The translations under genes and the position numbers were made by a program. A DNA stretch of 7,929 bases from an uncultured Spirochaetia bacterium (GTDB lineage Bacteria > Spirochaetota > UBA6919). Each line of letters opens with the position of its first letter. Within the stretch, counting starts at the first letter, position 1. This document shows, piece after piece, positions 1 through 6,312 of the stretch. The stretch lies in NCBI GenBank assembly GCA_913053665.1, contig CAJXGR010000144.1, positions 1 through 7,929 of the forward strand. Direction: 5' to 3'. Under the pieces are notes generated by a model that was not told where the DNA came from, searched no databases, and saw only the letters and a list, made by a program, of their open reading frames with translations.

Positions 1-397
1 CAATTATATTTTGGGAATCTCAAAAACGGGAATCTATTTTTTAACGCCTCCTTAGAGGAGAATGAAATAGCCCTGATAACAAACTAATCTGTTTGGTACC
101 ATTATTACTTCACCGTTATCCTGAACTAAGCTTTTAACTGTATCCTGTAAAAGGTTTTAATCTCTGTGATCCCCTTTAGTTCCTTTTCAAATCGACTGAT
201 GGCAACAGTGTACTATTCAACGTGAGTTCGACTTTGATTATGGCCATTGCTATTTATTTCCACTGTTAATCGTGAATGACACAGGAGATCTCCTTAATAT
301 TGTTTTGACCCCTGGCTGAATCCAATAAAAAAGCCCTGAAGTCTTGATTTAATCTCGTTTTTTGCTTAACTTTTTATTTATTAGTCAAAGGATTCAA
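1..397. other. Leading non-coding stretch
   Basis: I can support no gene here. Stops are frequent in all frames, and the longest readable pieces are tiny, such as a 23-codon leftward ORF at 176-247 with no recognisable product. Three minor sequence features are visible: an 8-bp direct repeat GGGAATCT at 13-20 and 28-35, a small CTCCT/AGGAG inverted repeat at 48-60, and a perfect 12-bp palindrome AGGAGATCTCCT at 283-294. The palindrome lies about 100 bp upstream of the first gene and could be an operator or chance. No convincing -35/-10 pair was found for the first gene. The stretch may be the remains of a decayed gene, but no protein similarity is readable. Confidence 0.5.
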
Positions 398-874
398 ATG
401 AAAATATTCATACACTATACCCATCTCTTAGCTATTGTGGTTTGGGTGGGAGAGATCACTTTTTTTTCCTTTGTGGCGGCCCCCGCCATTTTTGGCACAC
501 TCAATAAAGAAATGTCCGGAAAAGTTGTAGGGATCATATTTCCCAAATATTACCTGATAGGCATCATTTGTGGATTGCTAGCCATCGGAACCAGCTTTTT
601 TATGGGGGTTCAACGGGTCCGCCTGGAGCAGATCAAAATTGTGATTCTCTTTGTAATGCTCCTGTTAACCTTAACAGCCGGACTTTATATCCTCCCCAAA
701 GCCCGTGAGATCAAAACAGAACTTTCTGCTACTGTGGAAGAGACAAAAAAAGTTCTATTAAGAAAAAAGTTCAGTCAAACCCACCTAATATCCGTAATAC
801 TTAATGTACTTGTATTGATTGGAGGACTTGGGGTTCTTTATTTCCTGGCCCAGCAGATTAAATCAGTGCTCTGA
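398..874 (+). CDS. DUF4149 (TMEM205-like) inner-membrane protein
   Basis: A 158-residue integral membrane protein matching the DUF4149 family, whose molecular function is unknown. Four hydrophobic segments are visible, at about residues 8-30, 50-70, 79-98 and 130-152. The first carries the family-like pattern of Trp-Val-Gly followed by Phe residues and a Pro (HLLAIVVWVGEITFFSFVAA). The last segment follows a basic stretch and contains SQTHLISVILN, resembling the conserved His-Ser-Asn motif of the family. The segment between helices 3 and 4 (about 101-128) is charged. I chose the ATG at 398 because AAAGGA lies 5-6 bases upstream and the first helix then begins normally. A TTG at 362 would add 12 residues but has no ribosome-binding site. 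The next gene is 164 bp downstream behind hairpins, so it is probably transcribed separately. The family assignment is fairly secure; the role is not known. Confidence 0.8.
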   Translation: MKIFIHYTHLLAIVVWVGEITFFSFVAAPAIFGTLNKEMSGKVVGIIFPKYYLIGIICGLLAIGTSFFMGVQRVRLEQIKIVILFVMLLLTLTAGLYILPKAREIKTELSATVEETKKVLLRKKFSQTHLISVILNVLVLIGGLGVLYFLAQQIKSVL

Positions 875-893
875 GCTTTGCTGGCGATAAATC

Positions 894-954
894 AATAAGT
901 GACGGGCTTATTCAATCGCTTATAGGGACAGGTTTTAAATCTGCCCCTATAAGC
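894..954. repeat. Tandem hairpins / REP-like palindrome
   Basis: Two inverted repeats lie between the DUF4149 gene and the cyclic-nucleotide gene. The first is a perfect 6-bp stem, AATAAG (894-899) with CTTATT (907-912). The second has 14-bp arms, GCTTATAGGGACAG (918-931) and CTGCCCCTATAAGC (941-954), with one mismatch. Its 9-base spacer can partly pair further, and three more pairs (AAT/ATT) lie just outside after one mismatch. No T-run follows on either strand, so it is not a standard intrinsic terminator. The TAGGGGC-type core resembles the palindrome near 6157-6205, which suggests a dispersed chromosomal repeat. It could still stabilise or end the upstream mRNA. Confidence 0.6.
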
Positions 955-984
955 AATTATCCCTAAGTGTTTTAGAGATTTTCT

Positions 985-1012
985 TTCAAAAAACAGTAAA
1001 ATTCATTATATT
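985..1012 (+). promoter_or_regulatory. Weak possible promoter for the cNMP-binding gene
   Basis: TTCAAA (985-990) and TATATT (1007-1012) are separated by 16 bases in a very AT-rich stretch just upstream of the gene starting at 1039. They match the sigma-70 consensus at 4 and 5 of 6 positions. A second TATATT occurs at 1014-1019. AT-rich sequence produces such matches by chance, so this is only a candidate. Confidence 0.25.
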
Positions 1013-1038
1013 TTATATTATCCATATCGGGGAAGTCA

Positions 1039-2121
1039 ATGGGCGGACAGGATATATACATCTATTTAAGGAACGGCGAGACGGACATCGCTTATATGCT
1101 TAAGAAAGGCTCCATCACCGTTGAGCTTAATGCGCATGATTCTTTTGAAATAGAGGACGATAACTTTATTTTTGGGACCCCTGAAATCCTTTTATCTGAA
1201 AGCGATGGATTTAATCACTTTCGTAACTTTAGTGTCAAAGCCCATCCTGATACGGATTATGTCAGGATTCCTGCCAAGACAGTCTTTCAAATGATCAGCT
1301 CCTACAAAGTGGGCTTCGCCATGGCCAAAGCGATTGCCGAGATCTTAGTCAATGTCAATACCATCCTGACTAAGAAGAAAAACGAGGTGGGTGAAAAAGA
1401 ACGTCTCACACAAGAGTATTGCAAGATCTTTGCGTGGGCCGCGGATGCCGTTGCTACCCACTATCAAAAGAAACGCTTTCCATGGCTTGAACCTATCTGC
1501 AATAATGCCAGAGCCTCATTAACCTATGCAAAAGGCTCGGCTTTTTCTTCTTTTGATCAGAAAACAAAGTTTGAAATAGCCAGTACTGAGGTGGACGAGT
1601 TTAGTAAAGTCTTTCCACCGGGTGCTACAATCTGTAATCAAGGAGATATGGGTGATGAGCTTTATATATTAAAAGCCGGGAAATTAAAAGTACTAATCGA
1701 TGACACTCCCATTGCTGAGATTGAGGATCCAGGGAGTGTGATTGGTGAAATGGCCCTCCTGTTAGGTCAGGTGAGAAATGCCACCATTAAAGCTGTTGAG
1801 GAGGCCATCCTGACAGTTGTGAAAAAAAGCAACCTGAAAGACTTTGCCACGGCTAATCCAGATTTCCTGAAAACCATCTCAACAGACCTATCCCGTCGTG
1901 TGACCCATAACTGTGCCGTTGTCAATGACCTGGACGAAATCATAGAGTCCAGCAAAATGGAGGATAACTCCTTACCCTCGGCTCTCAGAGAAAATAAGTA
2001 TAAAGAAGAATTAAAGGATCTGAAGGACAGTATTAAAAAGCTTTACGAGAAATATGACATGGAATGGCTCTATGACCTCGTGTCGGACATTACCGAAAAG
2101 ATGCTGGATGTGAGGAAATAA
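1039..2121 (+). CDS. Tandem cyclic-nucleotide-binding-domain protein
   Basis: A 360-residue soluble protein, probably a cytoplasmic cyclic-nucleotide sensor or scaffold. The C-terminal cNMP domain (about residues 183-285) is canonical: FPPGATICNQGDMGDELYIL, then the phosphate-binding cassette GEMALLLGQVRNAT with Glu237 and Arg246 where cAMP/cGMP binders keep them. The N-terminal region (about 5-105) has the same beta-roll pattern (NGETDIAYMLKKGSITVEL), but its cassette is replaced by FGTPEILLSESDGFNHFRNF and looks degenerate. Residues 106-180 form a linker. Residues 315-360 are charged and helical, possibly a coiled coil. There is no helix-turn-helix, kinase, cyclase or channel segment, so it is not a CRP/FNR-type regulator. 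The ATG is preceded by GGGGAAG. The secreted-protein gene follows after 70 bp, so co-transcription is possible. The ligand and output are unknown. Confidence 0.85.
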   Translation: MGGQDIYIYLRNGETDIAYMLKKGSITVELNAHDSFEIEDDNFIFGTPEILLSESDGFNHFRNFSVKAHPDTDYVRIPAKTVFQMISSYKVGFAMAKAIAEILVNVNTILTKKKNEVGEKERLTQEYCKIFAWAADAVATHYQKKRFPWLEPICNNARASLTYAKGSAFSSFDQKTKFEIASTEVDEFSKVFPPGATICNQGDMGDELYILKAGKLKVLIDDTPIAEIEDPGSVIGEMALLLGQVRNATIKAVEEAILTVVKKSNLKDFATANPDFLKTISTDLSRRVTHNCAVVNDLDEIIESSKMEDNSLPSALRENKYKEELKDLKDSIKKLYEKYDMEWLYDLVSDITEKMLDVRK

Positions 2122-2191
2122 CTTTATACTAAAAAACTCTGTCAAGATTACCGTTAATGACTAGAGATAATTCTAGCTTTAAGGTGATCCC

Positions 2192-3451
2192 ATGAAACCC
2201 TTTCTCTTGATCTTCAGTTTAATTGTTTTTATAGCAATACCTTATTACTCCCAAAGTCAGGAAACATCCTCCAGTACGGATGGAGATGTCTTATATTGCA
2301 AGTCTTTCAACTCACTGAACCTTATAAATTATAGAAAATCATATAACGGTTGCTCCAAAGACCATCTACTCAAAGATCAGGCCCACTTTAGGATTTACAG
2401 GAAAAATCGCGTCATCCAAAAAGTAGAACGATACAGTGCAAATGGTCAACTGGTGAACATTGAGACATTCACTTATCGCTATAACAGGGTGGTAAGAAAA
2501 CATTCGATAGGCGTATATTCCAACGGAAATAGCCGTTATCTGACTTATAGATACTTTCGAGTGGCCCAATATGGGGGTCGGCTCAGAAAAGCTGGTGGAG
2601 ATGGGACAAACCATTTTATCGAATACGGAATCAAGGCTCAGCTTAACATGCACAATGGAAAGAAATACCGTCTTTTCTACGTCAAGAAAATCGAAAAGTA
2701 CAGAAACTCCCTTTTAAGCAATGTCTCCTACTACGATCAGACCCCCAATAAAAGAACAGATCGCCTCCGGATCAGGATATTTTACTACCAGCAAAGGATA
2801 TCGGGTTATAAAATAAGACGTTATAATAAAACTTACACGGAAGAGGAGTACTACGAAGGGAAGCGGCGATGGATCAATTTATATAACCCTCTGGGGCAGC
2901 CTGAACTTGGGTTTTACTTTAGTCCGAAATCCTCGGGTTTTTTCTTTTCCGTTTACTACTACGATAAATACCACAAGAACAATCAGTTACTCATAAAAGA
3001 AAACTATTATACCCGGAATAGTCGGGTTTATCAGAGGAAGGGTAGAAGGTTGGTCTTTAAGGGAAATGTCCATAAACTCTTACTCACCCAGGTTATGCAA
3101 AAAGGTCATGAGAGTATGTTAAAAACTATCGTCAAGAAAATGTTTCAAGCAAGAGGCCTGCTAAAAAGGAAAAGGACTCTTGAGAAGCGCCGCAAGCTAT
3201 GGGAGAAGACATTCTTGGCCTATGGGGGAAGGCGAAAGGTCGAGCGAAAGAGCATCTGGTACTTCCAAAAAAAAGAGACCGAGCAAAAGGTATTGGTCAA
3301 TTCACATGGAACATTTAATGAGTCCATCAATAAAATAGAATATTACATTAGTGACGTATTGCGTCGCGTAGAGTACTACAATCCAAAGGGTCAGATGGAG
3401 ACAGTGAATCATTATGACTACAAGGGGGAACGGGACTTTGACAAAGAGTAA
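2192..3451 (+). CDS. Exported basic Tyr-rich protein, unknown function
   Basis: I do not recognise a family for this 419-residue protein. Residues 1-23 look like a Sec signal peptide: Lys at 2, a hydrophobic core LLIFSLIVFIAI, and possible cleavage near SQSQ/ETS. No lipobox is seen. The mature part is rich in Tyr, Lys and Arg, and so strongly basic, with two early cysteines (36 and 54) that could pair. A motif of the form Y-x-x-x-G-Q recurs at about 81-86 (YSANGQ), 231-236 (YNPLGQ) and 396-401 (YNPKGQ), near aromatic beta-like strands. It recalls YwqK/MORN-like tyrosine-glycine repeats, but I cannot assign it to them. Residues 300-355 are unusually Lys/Arg-rich and probably helical. The ATG is preceded by AAGGTGATC. 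The 3' end overlaps the likely coaBC start. Location is probably periplasm or cell envelope. Confidence 0.75.
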   Translation: MKPFLLIFSLIVFIAIPYYSQSQETSSSTDGDVLYCKSFNSLNLINYRKSYNGCSKDHLLKDQAHFRIYRKNRVIQKVERYSANGQLVNIETFTYRYNRVVRKHSIGVYSNGNSRYLTYRYFRVAQYGGRLRKAGGDGTNHFIEYGIKAQLNMHNGKKYRLFYVKKIEKYRNSLLSNVSYYDQTPNKRTDRLRIRIFYYQQRISGYKIRRYNKTYTEEEYYEGKRRWINLYNPLGQPELGFYFSPKSSGFFFSVYYYDKYHKNNQLLIKENYYTRNSRVYQRKGRRLVFKGNVHKLLLTQVMQKGHESMLKTIVKKMFQARGLLKRKRTLEKRRKLWEKTFLAYGGRRKVERKSIWYFQKKETEQKVLVNSHGTFNESINKIEYYISDVLRRVEYYNPKGQMETVNHYDYKGERDFDKE

Positions 3452-4631
3452 AGTGATCATCTGGGGGGTGAGTGGGGGTATTGCCATTTACAAGTCCCTG
3501 GACATGATCAGTACTCTTAAGAAATTGGGTCATGAGATTCATGTTGTCATGACCGCAAATGCTGTAAAGATGATCCAGCCTGTCACATTTGAGGCCATAT
3601 CCCAAAATCCTGTTCTCACAGACACCTTTGAAGAAGCCATGACTCATATTTCCCTGGCCGATAGGGGGGATATCTTTATCATAGCCCCAGCCACCTATAA
3701 TATCATAGGCAAAATCGCCCACGGCATTGCTGACGATCTCTTGACCACAGTGGCTTCAGCGGTCACCTGTCGCAAACTCATGGCTCCTGCGATGAACACC
3801 CACATGTACGAAAACTCTATTCTTCAAAAGAATCTTGAACTCTTAAAGGAAAACGATTACGAAATCATCGCCCCGGATCATGGGATGCTGGCCTGCGGAT
3901 ACGAGGGAACCGGACGTTTGAGACGGGTGGAAGACATACTAAACGAAATCGTCGGAAAGGAGAACGGGATAAGGAAAGGGCTGCTCGTCGGAAAGCATGT
4001 TCTAATAACCGCTGGGGGGACTCGCGAGAGGATTGATCCAGTCCGGTTCATCGGGAACTTTTCCAGCGGGAAAATGGGCGTCCAATTGGCTAAAGCCTGT
4101 CTTGATCAGGAAGCTGAGGTGACATTGGTCTATGGACACGTGCAAACCCATCTCCCCCAAGATATACGATGCCTTCACGCTGAGTCGGCCCAAGAGCTTC
4201 TTGATGTCCTGACAAAGGAGATCAGTAAAGTAGATATACTCATTATGGCGGCGGCGGTGGGGGATTATCGTGTGGATCAAGTTCAAAGCCATAAGATAAA
4301 GAAATCCAATACTCTCACACTGAATCTAAAGAAGAATCCCGATCTATTAAAGAGTCTCAATCAGCATAAAAAGAAAGGACAGGTTTTCATTGGCTTTGCC
4401 GCCGAAAGCGAGAACATGATAGACCATGCTAAAGCTAAACTCAAAGAGAAAAACCTGGATATGATCATTGCCAATGACATTACTGAAGAGGGTATCGGCT
4501 TCCATAGTCCGGATAATCGGGTGACCGTCCTGCTTCCTGGGGGTGAACCCATCCCATTGCCCCGTATGGATAAGTATTCACTGAGTGTTGAGCTTGTCAA
4601 ACTAATCCATAAGAGCTTTATAGGCGATTGA
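3438..4631 (+). CDS. coaBC: Bifunctional CoaBC: PPC decarboxylase / PPC synthetase
   Basis: Fused cytoplasmic enzyme of coenzyme A synthesis. CoaB joins cysteine to 4'-phosphopantothenate using CTP; CoaC decarboxylates the product to 4'-phosphopantetheine with FMN. Numbered from the TTG start, the CoaC half (about 1-180) shows the flavin-binding GVSGGIA (10-16), the active-site His70 in HISLAD, the PAMN motif (117-120) and catalytic Cys153 in ACGYEGTGRL. The CoaB half (about 184-397) shows ITAGGTRERIDPVRFIGN, SSGKMG, AAAVGDY, the lysine cluster KIKK (286-289), GFAAESE and IIANDI. All key residues are present, and 397 residues is a normal length. I prefer TTG at 3438 because AGGGGG lies about 9 bases upstream and the protein then begins MTKSKVIIWGVSGG as in homologues. 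An ATG at 3414 would add eight atypical residues. The 5' end overlaps the secreted-protein gene by 14 bp, and the 3' end overlaps convergent cobC by 14 bp. Confidence 0.95.
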   Translation: MTKSKVIIWGVSGGIAIYKSLDMISTLKKLGHEIHVVMTANAVKMIQPVTFEAISQNPVLTDTFEEAMTHISLADRGDIFIIAPATYNIIGKIAHGIADDLLTTVASAVTCRKLMAPAMNTHMYENSILQKNLELLKENDYEIIAPDHGMLACGYEGTGRLRRVEDILNEIVGKENGIRKGLLVGKHVLITAGGTRERIDPVRFIGNFSSGKMGVQLAKACLDQEAEVTLVYGHVQTHLPQDIRCLHAESAQELLDVLTKEISKVDILIMAAAVGDYRVDQVQSHKIKKSNTLTLNLKKNPDLLKSLNQHKKKGQVFIGFAAESENMIDHAKAKLKEKNLDMIIANDITEEGIGFHSPDNRVTVLLPGGEPIPLPRMDKYSLSVELVKLIHKSFIGD

Positions 4632-5202
4632 CAAAGTGCACTTGATACAGAGAGTCCTTAAAGGATAACTGGGTCAAACTTCCGAGGTCTATACGAAGGG
4701 AAAACACATTCTGAAGAGGGATTTTCAAGACATGGGCTAAAATAGCCCGAATGACCCCCCCATGAGTTACGATGGCTAGCTGATTCTCTGATTGAGAAAC
4801 AAGTTCTTCTAAAAAGTCCCCACAACGCCTATAGAAACGGTGATAGGACTCGCCCCCCGGGCATGGGATATTAAGGTAATCCTTCATCCACTCAGTAAAG
4901 TCCCGGGGGGGGATCGCGTCCCATTTTTGCATTTCCCATTGACCAAAGTGATATTCCAAAAGTCGTGAATCCTGTTTAACAGGGCTTGAACTTAGGTATT
5001 CAGTTAGCTTGACACACCGTGATAATGGACTGGAGATGAAACGCAGCTTCTCATATTGACCCTTGCCAGTATGGTTCAATAAAGTCGCTTTAACTCTTTC
5101 GGCTTCCCGGGGGAATCGATCTGTGAGAGGAACATCAGACCGACCATAGCAGGTTCCTCCCTCTACGAGAACAGAAGTATGACGAATTAAATAGATATTC
5201 AC
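4618..5202 (-). CDS. cobC: Alpha-ribazole phosphatase (histidine phosphatase family)
   Basis: A 194-residue member of the histidine (phosphoglycerate-mutase-like) phosphatase superfamily, most likely CobC. That enzyme removes the 5'-phosphate from alpha-ribazole phosphate, or from adenosylcobalamin phosphate, late in cobalamin assembly. The N-terminus MNIYLIRHTS carries the phosphate-accepting His8 with Arg7. CYGRSDVPLTD (18-28) is typical of the CobC branch. SSPLSRC (57-63) supplies the second arginine (Arg62), EYHFGQWE (83-90) the acidic residue, and THGG (146-149) the second catalytic His147. The start codon overlaps the stop of cobS by 4 bp (ATGA arrangement), which implies translational coupling and strongly supports the cobalamin role over a generic phosphatase. 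It is a normal length and soluble. Its tail overlaps convergent coaBC. Confidence 0.9.
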   Translation of the reverse strand: MNIYLIRHTSVLVEGGTCYGRSDVPLTDRFPREAERVKATLLNHTGKGQYEKLRFISSPLSRCVKLTEYLSSSPVKQDSRLLEYHFGQWEMQKWDAIPPRDFTEWMKDYLNIPCPGGESYHRFYRRCGDFLEELVSQSENQLAIVTHGGVIRAILAHVLKIPLQNVFSLRIDLGSLTQLSFKDSLYQVHFVNRL

Positions 5203-5951
5203 AGGATGACCACTACAAAGAGATAGAATACAAGCTCAGAGACTTGTTGGACAGCACCGAGACAATCACCAGTATAGCCACCTATCCTGTGAGTAAAGAG
5301 TCTAGCAAAATAAACCCTTACAAATACCATTGGGATAAGGACAAGGAAAACCAGGTAATTCTGATAGAGTAATAGAGGGGCTATCCCAAACACTCCGGCT
5401 ATCAGGAATTGTGGGACAGGCATTTTCACTGCCACAGAGCCTGCTTTACTTTGTTCAGAGGCAACATATTCATGGGTTAGCATTAAAGAAATGCTAACCC
5501 ATCGGCTTAGACTGTGAGCAGAGATCAAGGTGATGACAATCAGGCTTTCACCCACCTCAAGGAGACTCATGTACTTTAGGGAAAGGATAGCAATAAGTCC
5601 AATGGTACCGTAAGTCCCAAGTCGAGAGTCCTTCATGATCAACAGGATTTTATCTTTTGTATGGCCCCCTCCAAAACCATCGCAGACGTCAGCCAAACCG
5701 TCTTCATGAAAAGCCCCTGTGATCCAGATGGTGGCTACCATGCTTATGAGCAGAGATAGTGATAAAGGTAGGATCAGATGGCAGATCAAGTAAACGATGG
5801 CTCCAAATCCACCTACTATCCATCCGATCAATGGTAAATAGAGAGCGATCCTGTCGCTGTAGACCTGGAACTCAATGCCTTTAAGGGGTATAGGGATTCT
5901 CGTGAAAAACGTAATGGCTGATATAAGTGTATAGAGCTGCTTTTTAAGCAT
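5199..5951 (-). CDS. cobS: Adenosylcobinamide-GDP ribazoletransferase
   Basis: A 250-residue polytopic inner-membrane enzyme that joins alpha-ribazole (or its phosphate) to adenosylcobinamide-GDP to form adenosylcobalamin (or its phosphate). Family motifs are present in order: FFTRIPIP (15-22), PLIGWIVGG (40-48), the metal-binding segment GAFHEDGLADVCDGFGGG (79-96), MKDSRLGTYG (106-115) and a C-terminal GGYTGDCLGAVQQVSEL (224-240). At least five hydrophobic segments surround these motifs. Length is normal and no key residue is missing. The ATG is preceded by AAGG at about 9 bases. It is the first gene of a two-gene leftward unit with cobC. Neither cobU nor cobT is adjacent, and no cobalamin riboswitch was recognised upstream. 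Confidence 0.95.
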   Translation of the reverse strand: MLKKQLYTLISAITFFTRIPIPLKGIEFQVYSDRIALYLPLIGWIVGGFGAIVYLICHLILPLSLSLLISMVATIWITGAFHEDGLADVCDGFGGGHTKDKILLIMKDSRLGTYGTIGLIAILSLKYMSLLEVGESLIVITLISAHSLSRWVSISLMLTHEYVASEQSKAGSVAVKMPVPQFLIAGVFGIAPLLLYQNYLVFLVLIPMVFVRVYFARLFTHRIGGYTGDCLGAVQQVSELVFYLFVVVIL

Positions 5952-6028
5952 TTAGCTTGCCTTGGCCGAACAATGGGATATTAAACCCCTAGAATATAAA
6001 ACAATATAGATAAATGTGATCTTTTTAT

Positions 6029-6060
6029 TGATAAACTTATCACTAAAGGTTTTATCACTA
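6029..6060 (-). promoter_or_regulatory. Repeated TTATCACTA motif upstream of cobS
   Basis: The 9-mer TTATCACTA occurs exactly at 6037-6045 and 6052-6060, a 15-bp period; on the cobS strand it reads TAGTGATAA twice. The first copy also forms the right half of an inverted repeat TGATAA-AC-TTATCA (6029-6042). The cluster ends about 78 bp upstream of the cobS start, a plausible place for a regulator site. No strong promoter was found next to it; the best -10 is an AT-rich TATATT downstream. The repeat is seen directly; the regulatory role is inferred. Confidence 0.3.
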
Positions 6061-6078
6061 TCAAAATAAGTAATTGGA

Positions 6079-6107
6079 TTGACTGAACAGGAGTTTCTTG
6101 TAATTAT
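6079..6107 (+). promoter_or_regulatory. Possible rightward promoter before compound palindrome
   Basis: TTGACT (6079-6084), a 17-base spacer and AATTAT (6102-6107) match the sigma-70 consensus at 5 and 4 of 6 positions. It points away from cobS, into the nested inverted repeat at 6136-6239, and there is no rightward gene downstream. It would make either a short structured RNA or an antisense RNA to the end of hicA, or it may be a chance match. Confidence 0.22.
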
Positions 6108-6135
6108 CGGGGTGGGTCATTAGATGATTATTCAC

Positions 6136-6239
6136 GATCTAGTGTTCTTTCAAGTCTCATTTGATGTGTAGGGGCGGGGTGACCCCGCTCCTACACATCA
6201 AATGAATCCATCAAATCAGCATTGATGGAACACCAGGTC
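6136..6239. repeat. Compound nested inverted repeat
   Basis: Three nested inverted repeats are visible. The core is a near-perfect palindrome whose 24-bp arms (6157-6180 and 6182-6205) flank a single G; every position pairs as RNA if one G-U is allowed. The arms run from TCATTTGATGTG through TAGGGGCGGGGT. A separate perfect 7-bp stem, CCATCAA (6208-6214) with TTGATGG (6222-6228), lies to its right. Enclosing both are outer arms GATCTAGTGTTC (6136-6147) and GAACACCAGGTC (6228-6239), matching at 10 of 12 positions. The 8-mer CATCAAAT occurs in the core's right arm (6197-6204) and again at 6209-6216. The folded form is a three-way junction. The GC-rich core resembles dispersed bacterial palindromic repeats; a MITE remnant or structured RNA is also possible. 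No T-run follows, so it is not a classical terminator. Confidence 0.75.
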
Positions 6240-6312
6240 AATTTATCAGCATATTTTAAAGGCATAATCTCCAGGATATTATAAGATTATCATTAGGGCA
6301 GGACGTTTTTAA

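Larger units (their letters stand above)
5952..6312. other. Intergenic gap between cobS and hicA
   Basis: No gene is supported in these 361 bases. The part next to cobS (5985-6062) is AT-rich and contains a repeated TTATCACTA. The middle carries a possible rightward promoter (6079-6107), and 6136-6239 is a nested inverted repeat. The remainder, 6240-6312, is AT-rich with no motif I trust. No cobalamin riboswitch box (GCCACTG or its complement) is visible. Confidence 0.6.

Noticed and set aside
47..53. CCTCCTT, identical to the 16S rRNA 3' tail
   Set aside because: Only seven bases match and there is no upstream rRNA-like sequence, so it is not the end of an rRNA gene.
176..247. 23-codon leftward ORF in the first non-coding stretch
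   Set aside because: Too short, only a weak ribosome-binding site, no recognisable product; expected by chance.
2366..2653. 95-codon leftward ORF opposite the secreted-protein gene
   Set aside because: No domain, and the forward frame has a signal peptide, a ribosome-binding site and full length.
3302..3722. Leftward ORFs of 61 and 124 codons across the coaBC start
   Set aside because: They lie opposite conserved CoaC motifs and the secreted-protein gene, and their compositions are not protein-like.
5952..6312. Cobalamin riboswitch upstream of cobS
   Set aside because: No B12-box (GCCACTG) on the cobS strand and no typical scaffold; the hairpins present do not resemble it.
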